From positions 95,691 to 159,690 of the forward strand of contig CAMCMU010000003.1 in NCBI GenBank assembly GCA_945876035.1: 64,000 bases of DNA. The letters run 5' to 3'. The DNA comes from Schlesneria paludicola DSM 18645 (GTDB lineage Bacteria > Planctomycetota > Planctomycetia > Planctomycetales > Planctomycetaceae). The notes beneath the pieces were generated by a model. That model ran no database searches. It was not told the DNA's origin and worked only from the letters and a program-made list of their open reading frames with translations. Shown here piece after piece: positions 18,647-28,078 of this stretch (the stretch's first letter is position 1; each line of letters opens with the position of its first letter). The translations under genes were made by a program, and so were the position numbers.

Positions 18647-20239
18647 CTATCCGGCAAGAAGCTGTTGCTCAAGAGTCGAAAGAATTTCGCCGATGCTCCA
18701 TTTTTGTGAAGCCACTTGAATCGTTGAGTTTTCGTCCAGCCACTGCTGAACTTTTCTTTCCGCCGACATCACCGTACTGTGATTTCTACCGCCGAATTGC
18801 TGGCCGATCTCGCTGTAGGCCGATTCCGTGTGTTTTCGTGCCAGGAACATTGCAAGCATACGCGGTTGACTCACGGTACGAACACGACTCTCGGACTCAA
18901 GATCTTTGGGCTTGACTCCGAAAAGACCACACACGACTCGTACCACATCGGCCAGCCGAACAATCCGCAGACAGTCTCGTTCGAGATCTGCCAAGACTTG
19001 CCTTGCCGCCGACAAAGTTACCGGCTTTTTAGTCATAGAGTACAGAGTTTGCAGGCAGTGCAGAGCACCTTCCAGTTCACGAACACTGTTTTGAAACCTC
19101 TGGGCAACATACTGCAGTGCCTCCGGCGAAAACTGCCCCGTCAATCGTGCCGCTTTCGAGTCAACAATTTTTTGACGCGTGACAGAATCGGGAATATCAA
19201 GACGACAAACCAGCCCTGATAAGAATCGAGTGGCCAATTCATCTCCAAGCTTAGTTAGCAGCCGCGGATGCCGCGAGCCGGTTAAGACAACTTGTCGACC
19301 GTGATCAACCAGCTCCGCAAACGTGTGCAAAAATTCTTCCTGAAAAACTCGTTTCGATTCAAAGAACTCGATGTCGTCGACGAGCAACGCATCGAGTCCG
19401 CGAAACCGCTGACGGAAGCTGGGAAGAGTGCGGTCTCGCAGTGCTTGAGTGAAGTAGTTGGCAAACGCTTCTGACGTGATGAGCATCACATTAGCAGTTG
19501 GCTGAGTCCGTTTGAGTTGTCGACAGATGCCTTCCAGAAGGTGGGTCTTGCCTGCTCCAACCGTCCCATGAATGTAGAGCGGATTAAATTGGGTTTGCTG
19601 GCCGGTTGCGATTTGCCTCGCTGCAGTCAATGCCAGTTCTGTTTGCGGACCGGGGATGAAGTCATTGAGTTCCGCCAACCGTCGTCCGTACGATTGCCCG
19701 AGTCCGGCGGTTTGTTTGGAGAGTCCCTGAGATGAAACTCGAGTTCCAACGGTCATTCTCTGTTCATAAGAGACGATCGCGTCAGATGTCGAAATCGCTC
19801 GTGCAACGGAAGAATGGCCCTGAGGTTCAACAGCGGCAATCGATTCAACGGCGATGACCGAACCGTGATCCGAGGTTGATTTCATACCCCCAGCGCGCCC
19901 GACAGACAGATTGGCGTCAACAGAAAACACGACGCGGGCTGAATGACCCAGTACGGATCGCGCCGCCTCTAGTGTTACTTCCTTGAATTGTTTTTGCATC
20001 CAATTCAAAAGGAACGGGCTGCCGACACTGACGGTCAATAAATCGTCATGAATCGCCAAGCCGATTTTTCCGTCAAACCATAAGGCGTAACGCTTCGTCC
20101 CCAGTCGCAAACGCAGTTCCGAGACTGCGGCATCGACCAATGTTAGATCAGACCGAGTAGCGTTCTCCCCAGTGTCTCGCCGAGACTTGCAAGCAGAGTC
20201 GATTTCCGAGGACAGCGTCGGCGTCATGCCGGGTTGCAT
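18647..20239 (-). CDS. dnaA: Chromosomal replication initiator DnaA
   Basis: Initiator ATPase that binds and opens the replication origin. Domain I spans about residues 30-115. Domain III has Walker A GTVGAGKT (residues about 225-232 from this start) and Walker B in ALLVDDIEFF. The sensor region (VVLTGSRHPRLL) follows. Domain IV carries the DNA-binding signature SEIGQQFGGRNHSTVMSAE. The ATG at 20239 lies behind AGGGG; a TTG six codons earlier is a less likely start. Length is 530 residues with a long, poorly conserved domain II. The alanine of the usual GLGKTHL box is here VGAGKTHL, still a valid P-loop. Confidence 0.96.
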   Translation of the reverse strand: MQPGMTPTLSSEIDSACKSRRDTGENATRSDLTLVDAAVSELRLRLGTKRYALWFDGKIGLAIHDDLLTVSVGSPFLLNWMQKQFKEVTLEAARSVLGHSARVVFSVDANLSVGRAGGMKSTSDHGSVIAVESIAAVEPQGHSSVARAISTSDAIVSYEQRMTVGTRVSSQGLSKQTAGLGQSYGRRLAELNDFIPGPQTELALTAARQIATGQQTQFNPLYIHGTVGAGKTHLLEGICRQLKRTQPTANVMLITSEAFANYFTQALRDRTLPSFRQRFRGLDALLVDDIEFFESKRVFQEEFLHTFAELVDHGRQVVLTGSRHPRLLTKLGDELATRFLSGLVCRLDIPDSVTRQKIVDSKAARLTGQFSPEALQYVAQRFQNSVRELEGALHCLQTLYSMTKKPVTLSAARQVLADLERDCLRIVRLADVVRVVCGLFGVKPKDLESESRVRTVSQPRMLAMFLARKHTESAYSEIGQQFGGRNHSTVMSAERKVQQWLDENSTIQVASQKWSIGEILSTLEQQLLAG

Positions 20240-20630
20240 CTTGCTACCCCTAAACAAAGCCTAACCACCAACCCAGCGAATACAGCGCGCAACGACACAT
20301 CAAAGGATGAAGGACCTGCGCGCCAAGAACAGGCCATGAATGGCCGTTCGACGAATATTCGATGAGAAAAGTAGATACAGGCTTGACCTGATGGGATGAT
20401 ATCGAAAATCGCAGACCTGCGACAACGACGTCGGTTTGATTCATGTTCAGACAACGATCCTAGCCTGCGTGTGCTGAGAGTCAAAGCGAGTCGACTTCAT
20501 AAATTTTAAACAAAAATACATCCTGGGAGTCAAAGTAGGGCAAAGCTCATTAAACGACAGTGGTTGCCGCGATTTGAGTCACACTCGGTCACACGATCTC
20601 GATCGGTCATCAGTGTGCATAAGATGTGGA
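20240..20630. other. dnaA upstream region, possible oriC
   Basis: About 390 bp without a gene. It contains an AT-rich run at about 20499-20520 (AAATTTTAAACAAAAATACA) that could unwind, and two DnaA-box-like sites at its right edge (listed separately). The dnaA promoter must also lie here. I see no further consensus boxes, so an origin is only a possibility. Confidence 0.35.
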
Positions 20631-20633
20631 TTA
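20614..20633 (-). promoter_or_regulatory. Two adjacent DnaA-box-like sites
   Basis: On the minus strand TTATGCACA (20614-20622) fits the consensus TTWTNCACA exactly, and TAATCCACA (20625-20633) differs from the classical TTATCCACA at one position. They share orientation and are two bases apart; the second overlaps the stop codon of the acetyltransferase gene. They could autoregulate dnaA or belong to an origin. Confidence 0.4.
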
Positions 20634-21587
20634 CTGCCGTGCCAAGTCTTTCGAGATCCGAATCATCACCCGCCTTCGTGCCAGTTCTGAAAACCCGAAT
20701 TCACTATAAATGCTGTTTGCATAGTGGTTTTCGGAATCGACAGCGAGAAACATAGCCGAATAATTACGGTGAGAGGCGAGCTGAATCCCCTGACGAAGCA
20801 TCGTTTTACCAAGGCCCATTCCACGCATCTCAGGGACCACGCCAAAATACACGAGTTCAACAGAATTTTGGTCCGGATGGCCGTTCAACAAGAGAACACC
20901 CGCATCGCGACCGTTAATGGAATAGATCCACCAATTTTCCGGATCAAACTGTCCCGACAATTTGTGACTTTCGATCGCGTCGGCTCCATCACGAAAGTTT
21001 TTCAGATGGGGACAGTCGAGACTATTTCGATAGGATTCCTCGATGACATTGGCAAAACGGGTGCGATTCACTTCGCCAAAACATTGCTTGTTGACAGAAT
21101 GTTGAGCAAGCCCCGTATTCTCACGCGGAGCGACACGATTGATTTCAGAATCTAAGCGGTTGAACACCCTTGCGAGAAAAAAGACATCGGCACCGTATGC
21201 AAATCCATGACGGGTCAGAAGAGTTTCTTCGACGTGGTCGTCGGGGATCAACAGGGACTGGCTCCGTCGAATCCCGGCCGCATCGATTCGCCGACACACT
21301 TCTTGCATCAAGGCATCTTCAGTTCTTATTTGGTTCTGGGAACCACAACTCAACACAGGAGGCCACACCAGTGCGGTGGCGTCTCGCTGCAACATCACGA
21401 GGGCGGCTCCAAGCGGTAATTCGCTTTCCGTTGCGAGCAACAACCCCTCAAGACTCAGGCTCCCTCTTTCCGCCGCTGCCAGTGCATCCTGCACCCGGGG
21501 CAACTGCTCATCGATCGGAAAGCGAGAGAAGAGTAATTGCAATGCCCGTGATTGGTTGGATGCTGTGGCGACAGTCACTGTAAGCAT
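20631..21587 (-). CDS. GNAT family N-acetyltransferase
   Basis: A 318-residue protein with a C-terminal GNAT domain. The acetyl-CoA pyrophosphate-binding motif A is LVYFGVVPEMRGMGLGKTML, followed by motif B with NHYANSIYSEFGF. The N-terminal 150 residues resemble a second, degenerate GNAT-like half (LLFSRFPIDEQLP... and PLGAALVMLQ), so the architecture recalls tandem-GNAT enzymes such as mycothiol synthase, but the substrate is unknown. It is upstream of dnaA on the same strand, with 390 bp between. Confidence 0.8.
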   Translation of the reverse strand: MLTVTVATASNQSRALQLLFSRFPIDEQLPRVQDALAAAERGSLSLEGLLLATESELPLGAALVMLQRDATALVWPPVLSCGSQNQIRTEDALMQEVCRRIDAAGIRRSQSLLIPDDHVEETLLTRHGFAYGADVFFLARVFNRLDSEINRVAPRENTGLAQHSVNKQCFGEVNRTRFANVIEESYRNSLDCPHLKNFRDGADAIESHKLSGQFDPENWWIYSINGRDAGVLLLNGHPDQNSVELVYFGVVPEMRGMGLGKTMLRQGIQLASHRNYSAMFLAVDSENHYANSIYSEFGFSELARRRVMIRISKDLARQ

Positions 21588-21693
21588 TAGAGAGATGCCT
21601 GAATGGAGTTGATCGTTGTAAAACGGCTCTGCATGCCAATCTCTCGTTTTTTCACACCGGGTTTGGATCGCAGTTGTGACTATTGACCGCGAG

Positions 21694-22752
21694 TCAGGTA
21701 GCCTTCGTCGACAGGTTGCCAGTGGTCATCGTTGCCAGCAGTTCAGATGTGGCACGGTGCGGATCCCCCGCCGCAAGAATGGCAGAACTCACCGCAATTC
21801 GACCCGCACCAGCAGCCAAAATGTCCGCAACATTTTCTGACGCGATTCCACCGACTGCAAACCAAGGAAGCGTCATTTCTGCCCCCACTTGACGGATGAA
21901 CTCGAGGCCGGTGAACGCGTTGAATGCTTTTGTCGGACTAGGAAACGTTGGACCCACTCCGAGATAGTCTGCACCATCGAGAACGGCTTGCCGAGCCTGC
22001 GTCATGTCGTGCGTTGAGACACCAACCAATCGATCTGGTCCGATAATTCGGCGGGCATCACTCACAGTCAGTTCCTCTTGTCCGATGTGAACGCCGTCCG
22101 CTTCCGAAAGAACGGCAATATCCGCACGATCATTGATGATCAATAGTGCGCCTGCCTCGCGTGTCCAGGAACGAATTTGCCGAGCGTACGTCACAAGATC
22201 TCGATCAGTCATCCTTTTTTCTCGCAGCTGAACGATGTTCACGCCGGCCGCCAATGCCCCACGGACAACGACTTCGTACCCAGCAGCACAGGAGGCCGCC
22301 GTGACGATCAGGTACAGCCGTTGTTCAAACAAATCTCGAGGCGAGGCGGCCGCTCGAAGCACGGATTTTTCCACCGTGTACAGTCGATAACGAAGTTGCT
22401 CGAAACTCTTGGCGAATGACGGGGAACCGGTCGGGACAAGCTTCCCGTATTCTTCGAGGGATCGTAACGCTTCTTGAACGCGTTTAAACGAAGCTCGAAC
22501 GACATCAAGCGATGAATCTCTTCGATATTCCGAGGGAAGCCCAATGGTCACACCAACGTCACCGAGAGTGTCTCGAGTTGCCAAACGCTTGGTTTCCGGA
22601 ACGATTGACAGTGTGGCTGTCAATTGGTGTCGACATTCCTTCAACGTTTGAGAGAGAAAGGCATCGTTGAGGCCGAATCTGACATAGTCTTCGACGACGC
22701 GCATCCCTTCACAGGCCCGATTGGCAGCCGCATCCAGAATACGATAAATCAT
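21694..22752 (-). CDS. thiE: Thiamine-phosphate synthase with N-terminal ThiD2-like domain
   Basis: Couples HMP-pyrophosphate and thiazole phosphate to make thiamine phosphate. The C-terminal ThiE domain is unmistakable: NIVQLREKRMTDRDLV, LLIINDRADIAV, GVHIGQEELT and GADYLGVGPTFPSPTK. The N-terminal 140 residues (MIYRILDAAANRACEGMRV and VEDYVRFGL) resemble the ThiD2-type domain (PF17792), reported as a monofunctional HMP-phosphate kinase and often fused to ThiE; I assign that from memory. The start at 22752 precedes the domain directly; ATGs at 22812 and 22848 are possible. No TPP riboswitch was recognised upstream. Confidence 0.88.
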   Translation of the reverse strand: MIYRILDAAANRACEGMRVVEDYVRFGLNDAFLSQTLKECRHQLTATLSIVPETKRLATRDTLGDVGVTIGLPSEYRRDSSLDVVRASFKRVQEALRSLEEYGKLVPTGSPSFAKSFEQLRYRLYTVEKSVLRAAASPRDLFEQRLYLIVTAASCAAGYEVVVRGALAAGVNIVQLREKRMTDRDLVTYARQIRSWTREAGALLIINDRADIAVLSEADGVHIGQEELTVSDARRIIGPDRLVGVSTHDMTQARQAVLDGADYLGVGPTFPSPTKAFNAFTGLEFIRQVGAEMTLPWFAVGGIASENVADILAAGAGRIAVSSAILAAGDPHRATSELLATMTTGNLSTKAT

Positions 22753-23098
22753 AGCGGAATCAGTCACGGTCTGACTTTCATTGGAAACGAAGTTACGGCT
22801 GTGGTACGTCATGTGGTGCTCTGAATCAAGCCTACGCGTCATTGCCAAATATCCGGCCGTTACATCACGTCCTCATTGCCCACATTGAGATCCACGACCG
22901 TGGAGCAGCCTCGTAGAGGAATGCTCTGTTCGAAAGAAGAGATTCACGAACCCAGGAAATCGTCTCTCCAGTCAGTTCAGTCCATCTGCTTCTTGCGATA
23001 TAGTCTCCGCTTAGAAAACATCTGAACAGACCACCGTTCAGACAAACCGCGTGGTGTTCTTTATCATCCCCAAATGATTAACAAACAGGAAAACTCTG

Positions 23099-24640
23099 AT
23101 GCAAATGTCTTTGGCTCGACAATCCGGCTATTGGATGCGAATCCTTATCGCCTTTTTTGTGATCGCCGGAGGTGACGCATTCGCCGACGTGACACTGCCC
23201 AATGTTTTCGGCAGCCATATGGTTTTGCAACAGGGGCAAAAAAACAAGGTTTGGGGACACGCCAACGCAGGTGAGACGGTGATTGTGAAGATTGACTCGC
23301 AGAGCCATCAGACGACGGCCGATGCGGATGGAAAATGGCATGTGATGCTTGATCCGCTCATCGTCGGTGGGCCGTTCAAGATGCTCGTCAACGGCAAGAA
23401 TGAGATCGTTTTTGACGACGTTCTCGTGGGTGAAGTTTGGGTCTGCTCTGGACAATCAAATATGCAATGGAGTGTCAAGGATTCTACGGATCCTGACTTG
23501 GAGCGGTCTGCTGCAATATTTCCAAAAATCCGCATGATTAACTTCCCTCAGATCGGATCCCAAGAACCAACGTGGACGCATGATCGTCAGTGGAAGATTT
23601 GTTCTCCCCAAAGCGTCGGCGATTTTTCGGCTGTCGGATATTTTTTCGCCAGACAATTGCACCAGACGTTGGGGGTGCCTATCGGAATGGTCAACAACGC
23701 GTGGGGTGGAAGTTCCTGCGAAGGCTGGATTCGCCGCGATCTTCTTGCTGCCGATGACAAGTACAAGCGGTTGATGGATTACTGGTCAGCGGAGGAAGCT
23801 TCGTTTTTGTCACTTTCCAAAAAAACAGATTTGGTGGTCGGGGAAAAAGAGAAGCTGGATGGTTTGAGGAAGCGGATGCAAGGAAGTGCCCGACCCGGCA
23901 ACATCTACAACGGTGTCCTAAAGTCGCACATGGGCTACGGAATCAGGGGTGCGATATGGTATCAGGGGGAATCAAACGTTAAACGCTCCTACCAATACCG
24001 GGATCTCTTTCCACAGATGATTCAGAGCTGGCGTCAAGAATGGGGTCAGGGCGACTTTCCCTTTTATTGGGTACAACTCGCCGACTATATGGCCGAAAAG
24101 CCCGAACCGGCGGAGAGCCTTTGGGCCGAACTCCGTGAAGCACAAACCATGACAATGAAACAACTTCCCGGGACGGGGGAAGCGGTCATTATTGACCTTG
24201 GCGAAGCGAAGGACATTCATCCGAAAAATAAGGTCGATGTCGGAAGACGTCTGGCGCGTTGGGCTTTGGCCAATGACTATGGTATTCCGGAAATCGAGTT
24301 CCGCAGCCCCATCTACAAGTCGTCTGAAAAACAGGCGGGAAAGATGGTTCTGGCGTTTGAAAACGTGACCGGCGGTTGGCGGCCATTTGATGTGGCCGAG
24401 CCACGAGGCTTCGCCATCGCAGGCACGGACAAGAAATTCGTTTGGGCCAATGCTAAAATTTTGCCTGATGGACGCATCGAAGTAGAAAGCGACTTGGTCA
24501 AAGATCCTGCTGCTGTTCGTTACGCCTGGTCTGACAACCCTGTCTGCAACATGTTCAGCGAGGCTGGGCTTCCATTGACTCCCTTTCGAACTGACACCTG
24601 GCCGGGGCTGAGTTTTGGAAAAGTGATCAATGCGGACTGA
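23099..24640 (+). CDS. Secreted sialate 9-O-acetylesterase-like SGNH hydrolase
   Basis: Exported esterase of the SASA/DUF303 type that removes acetyl groups from sugars such as 9-O-acetyl sialic acid or acetylated polysaccharides. A signal peptide (residues 1-28, ending ...GGDAFA) is followed by a beta-sandwich region. The catalytic block I is CSGQSNMQWSV and block III is IWYQGESNV. The late DIHPKNKVDVGRRLARWAL contains the conserved Asp-x-x-His of the active site. Length 513 is usual for this family. The substrate cannot be assigned, but AGE- and NanA-like genes occur 15 kb away. It is convergent with the UDG gene. Confidence 0.88.
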   Translation: MQMSLARQSGYWMRILIAFFVIAGGDAFADVTLPNVFGSHMVLQQGQKNKVWGHANAGETVIVKIDSQSHQTTADADGKWHVMLDPLIVGGPFKMLVNGKNEIVFDDVLVGEVWVCSGQSNMQWSVKDSTDPDLERSAAIFPKIRMINFPQIGSQEPTWTHDRQWKICSPQSVGDFSAVGYFFARQLHQTLGVPIGMVNNAWGGSSCEGWIRRDLLAADDKYKRLMDYWSAEEASFLSLSKKTDLVVGEKEKLDGLRKRMQGSARPGNIYNGVLKSHMGYGIRGAIWYQGESNVKRSYQYRDLFPQMIQSWRQEWGQGDFPFYWVQLADYMAEKPEPAESLWAELREAQTMTMKQLPGTGEAVIIDLGEAKDIHPKNKVDVGRRLARWALANDYGIPEIEFRSPIYKSSEKQAGKMVLAFENVTGGWRPFDVAEPRGFAIAGTDKKFVWANAKILPDGRIEVESDLVKDPAAVRYAWSDNPVCNMFSEAGLPLTPFRTDTWPGLSFGKVINAD

Positions 24641-24672
24641 ACGTCGTCGTCTCACCAGTCTCACGACTTGGC

Positions 24673-24702
24673 ACCACGGTCACGATTCACTGTGACCGTG
24701 GT
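24673..24702. terminator. Hairpin between esterase and udg genes
   Basis: An 11-bp perfect stem (ACCACGGTCAC / GTGACCGTGGT) around an eight-base loop, followed by TTTCC. It lies between two convergent genes and probably terminates both. Confidence 0.65.
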
Positions 24703-24756
24703 TTCCACGGCGGTCAGGCCCTCGCCTCGGAAGTCTCAACGAGATCTGCACGCCGT

Positions 24757-25632
24757 TCAGACCTTGCTGGTGAGATCCACACCCATATCCCGAAACAGAA
24801 ATCGCATGTCTTCCCAGACATCTTTCTTTGCCGCGGGATTACGCAAAAGGTATGACGGATGATACGTGCAAAGGACCTTGGCGCAACCGTAGGAAAAGAA
24901 CTGGCCGCGAAGCTTTCCAATAGTCGCTTCCGACCGCAATAAGTTCTTCGCGGCAGTGGATCCCCAACAGACGATGTACTCCGGATTGACCAACGCAATC
25001 TGTGCATCGAGAAACTCTCGACAATGCCCCGCCTCCTCAAGTGATGGTAAACGATTGCCGGGCGGGCGACAGCGTAGGACGTTGCAAATATAGATGTCTT
25101 CTCGCTTCATGCGGCAGGCCTTGATGATCTCATTCAATAGTTGCCCGGCTCGGCCGACGAAAGGCTCTCCTTGTGCATCCTCATCCGCGCCCGGAGCCTC
25201 GCCGATAAACAGAATCTTCGCTTCGGGGTTACCAACACCGAATACGGTCTGCTTCCGCGAATTGACCAGTTCTTGGCAGCGGATGCATGCCCCAACTCGT
25301 TCCGCCAGCAAGGCCAGTTGTGAAATTCGTTCGCTGCGTGGCAGGTTGAGCGGCTCAAACATCGCTGCCGTTGGCAATGACGAATTCTCCGTCGGCGCGG
25401 CGGGATTGACGCGACTCATTGCTGACATAGTTCCGAAATGGGCGAGAGAAACTTGATTCCCCCTAGGTTCGGGCATTATGAGATCTGGTCCAACGATAGA
25501 CGCTGACGTGACGGAATCTGCCGCGATCGGTAATGGCGTGATTCGGTTCCAGTGTGTCAATCCAGCACGTTGAAACCCCTCAAGTTTTTGAATAACAGCA
25601 CGCCGTACAGAGGCCGCATCAAGATCTTGCAT
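24757..25632 (-). CDS. Uracil-DNA glycosylase, family 4 (UDGa) type
   Basis: Iron-sulfur uracil-DNA glycosylase that starts base-excision repair of deaminated cytosine. The core [20 protein letters not shown] carries motif A, and [16 protein letters not shown] follows. Cysteines for the 4Fe-4S cluster are in CIRC and in the VLRC...GHC pair 15 residues apart. Motif B is [12 protein letters not shown]. An N-terminal extension of about 100 residues precedes the domain; it has no recognised motif. The start codon lies next to a run of eight G residues, so the exact start is uncertain. Confidence 0.9.
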   Translation of the reverse strand: MQDLDAASVRRAVIQKLEGFQRAGLTHWNRITPLPIAADSVTSASIVGPDLIMPEPRGNQVSLAHFGTMSAMSRVNPAAPTENSSLPTAAMFEPLNLPRSERISQLALLAERVGACIRCQELVNSRKQTVFGVGNPEAKILFIGEAPGADEDAQGEPFVGRAGQLLNEIIKACRMKREDIYICNVLRCRPPGNRLPSLEEAGHCREFLDAQIALVNPEYIVCWGSTAAKNLLRSEATIGKLRGQFFSYGCAKVLCTYHPSYLLRNPAAKKDVWEDMRFLFRDMGVDLTSKV

Positions 25633-25978
25633 GGGGGGGGCCTTGTTTCGCCACGGGAGATTTTTTCGCGGAATCGCGGAACTACGGTGAACCGGTGTTC
25701 GCGCATTGTCTCATCTATTGATTAAACTTGCCAATGCCCTAGCCATGCGTCGCATGGCAAAATTTCTGACGCTTGAAAACCAACACGGGTAGCGTATCAG
25801 CGCCATCTGATTCTGCGCAGCCTACGTCCGTCCCGTAAGAATGAATCCAGTTGGCGATCGGCAAACAGTAAACACGATTGATGTCGCGATTGACAGCGGC
25901 CTCGCACTCGCCTATTCACAATAATAGACGGCAACGAAAGCAGACCGTGATCGATTCGAACAGAGCAGCGAGCGGCCT
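25633..25978. other. Divergent intergenic region
   Basis: About 350 bp between the udg and cysteine desulfurase starts. A G8 tract lies at the left edge. No motif or convincing promoter was recognised. Confidence 0.4.
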
Positions 25979-27127
25979 ATGCGAGTTTATTTGGATAATG
26001 CGGCAACAAGCTTTCCGAAGCCGCCCTCCGTTTACGACGCCGTTGATTTCTATCAACGGCATGTCGGGGTTGCCATCGGTCGTGGTTCTTATCGACAGTC
26101 GCTTGACGTTCAGCGGATTGTTGATCAATGCCGACAACAGGCCGCAAGACTTCTTGGAGCGGAGAACCCTGATCGCATCGTATTCACCTTCAGCGGAACC
26201 GATGGGCTGAACATGGTCTTACTGGGGATCTGCCGCCCATCGGATCATGTGGTTACCAGTGTCCTCGAACACAATTCGGTATTACGTTGCCTGAGAGAGA
26301 TGCAAGAGAGACGCGGAATCGAGATCACAACCGTCGCACCACGAGCAGACGGTCGAATAGAACCAGCGGACGTACGCCGGGCCTTGAGGCCGAGCACGCG
26401 TTTGGTCGCAATCCTCCACGCTTCCAATGTTACCGGCGTCGTACAACCGATTGCCGAGATCGGAGAATTGGCACAGAGGAACGGCTCGTTCATGATGACG
26501 GATGCTGCTCAAACAGCCGGTCATCTTCCGATTGACGTTTCGCGTCTGCCAATCGATATCGTCGTCTGCCCTGGCCACAAGGGGCTGTTAGGTCCCCTCG
26601 GCACCGGGATCGTTTATGTTCGGACGGGCATTGAAGAGCATGTCAATTGTTTTCGGCTCGGCGGAACAGGGACTTCTAGTGAGGATGATCACCATCCCTG
26701 TCAGATGCCAGAGCGATTCGAAGCCGGCAACCACAACGTACCGGGGTTGGTTGGCTTAGAGGCCGCCTTGGCCTTCTTGGAATTAAAGACGATTCAAGCC
26801 ATTCATGATCATGAAGCCGGATTAACACGCATCCTCGTTGAAGGGCTGCGAAATCTCTCGACGGTGAGCGTCTACGGTCACGATGCTGCCGCGCCACATG
26901 TTGGCGTCGTCTCGTTTAATGTCAAGGGATTCAATGCCCACGAAGTGGCTTCATTACTGGATGATTCGTTTGGAATTCAATCTCGCGCGGGTCTGCACTG
27001 TGCTGCCGGTGCGCATCGCTCCCTAGGAACGTTCGACTGTGGCGGGACAATCCGATTCAGCGTCGGTCCCTTCACAACGGATTCCGAGATTGAGAAAGCG
27101 ATTACCAGTGTTGCCGAATTGACTTAG
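25979..27127 (+). CDS. Cysteine desulfurase-like aminotransferase (class V)
   Basis: PLP enzyme that takes sulfur from cysteine, type II (SufS-like) family close to TIGR01977. The opening YLDNAATSFPKP is diagnostic. The PLP lysine is Lys201 in CPGHKGLLGPLGTGI, and the persulfide cysteine is Cys341 in RAGLHCAAGAH. Length 382 is standard. No suf or isc partner genes are next to it, so it may serve a sulfur-transfer role other than bulk cluster assembly. Confidence 0.9.
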   Translation: MRVYLDNAATSFPKPPSVYDAVDFYQRHVGVAIGRGSYRQSLDVQRIVDQCRQQAARLLGAENPDRIVFTFSGTDGLNMVLLGICRPSDHVVTSVLEHNSVLRCLREMQERRGIEITTVAPRADGRIEPADVRRALRPSTRLVAILHASNVTGVVQPIAEIGELAQRNGSFMMTDAAQTAGHLPIDVSRLPIDIVVCPGHKGLLGPLGTGIVYVRTGIEEHVNCFRLGGTGTSSEDDHHPCQMPERFEAGNHNVPGLVGLEAALAFLELKTIQAIHDHEAGLTRILVEGLRNLSTVSVYGHDAAAPHVGVVSFNVKGFNAHEVASLLDDSFGIQSRAGLHCAAGAHRSLGTFDCGGTIRFSVGPFTTDSEIEKAITSVAELT

Positions 27128-28078
27128 ACCGAAATCGCCAAACGATTCCGCGAAATCATAATCGGTACTGCTGCCCGCATATTTTGGTTACGGAGTGGCG
27201 ATCCATTTGAGACCAAAACGGACGATGACCGTTTTGGTCTCCGCGATAACGTTACAGCACCGGCATTGTCACGCGAGACGGCCACAGAAGCCGTGACTCA
27301 CAATGCGGGGCCGCTTCCGGTCCTGAAGCGGCATCACCCTTCCCAAGTCGCCTCCGGATTTCAGTCGTTCACCGCGGCTACACGACGAAGGTATTGCAAG
27401 GCTCAATATTCGTGGTAGGGCTGTGCTTGATACCGCGTTTGGAGGAACGTCGTGGATGCCGGTTCGTCAGCCGATTGTCAACTCAGTCCTTTTGCGGACG
27501 CTGATTCCGACAGATGCGGGTTCCATTGTTGTCACAGCAGTTCCAAGAATCTGGCGCAGGACCATTTGCAGAGAGACGCTTTCGATCGCTACATTTCAAC
27601 GTTGTCGGAAACCGAATGCGGAGCCCGATGCTCCTCAACAACAGCGAGTTCGGCCTTCTGACGGTGATTGTTTTTTTGGGATCTCTTCCACGTGACAGTC
27701 GGGATCCCATCAGCCGTATTTTGCCAGTCACCGACGGCGACTGGCCTTGTTCTGTGATCTCGCGGGTACCCACGTGGAGGAGATGCGTACCGGAGTCTGA
27801 TGGTCCCCGTCGTCGGTGGGGGGGAAACCGCTCGCTGCGTCACGCCCTACGCACGAGACCGTGGCTCGGGATGCCGTCTCTTCCTTATGTTAAATAATAG
27901 AACTCACGCGCTGCCGTCCTGTTGCGACTGATCAAGATCTGCCGATGAATCCTCACAGGAAGGTGTGTTCACGGGTACGCTACTTACTGTGACGACCCAG
28001 AAGTCGTAGATCCCCAGAGCACGTTTAATAAATCGGTCGATAAATTGCGTTGTCGATCACAAACGAGGAACGCCACCG
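27128..28078. other. Gene-poor interval of about 950 bp
   Basis: Apart from the terminator at 27209-27241 I find nothing supportable. Frames of 69-127 codons overlap on both strands without motif or ribosome site. Its size is similar to other empty stretches of the window. Confidence 0.4.
27209..27241 (+). terminator. Terminator-like hairpin after cysteine desulfurase
   Basis: A perfect 13-bp stem (GAGACCAAAACGG / CCGTTTTGGTCTC) with a 7-base loop ACGATGA, 82 bp after the stop codon. No T-run follows, but stem and position support termination. Confidence 0.65.

Noticed and set aside
22753..23098. TPP riboswitch upstream of thiE
   Set aside because: The conserved CTGAGA and ACCTGA blocks are not present on the minus strand.
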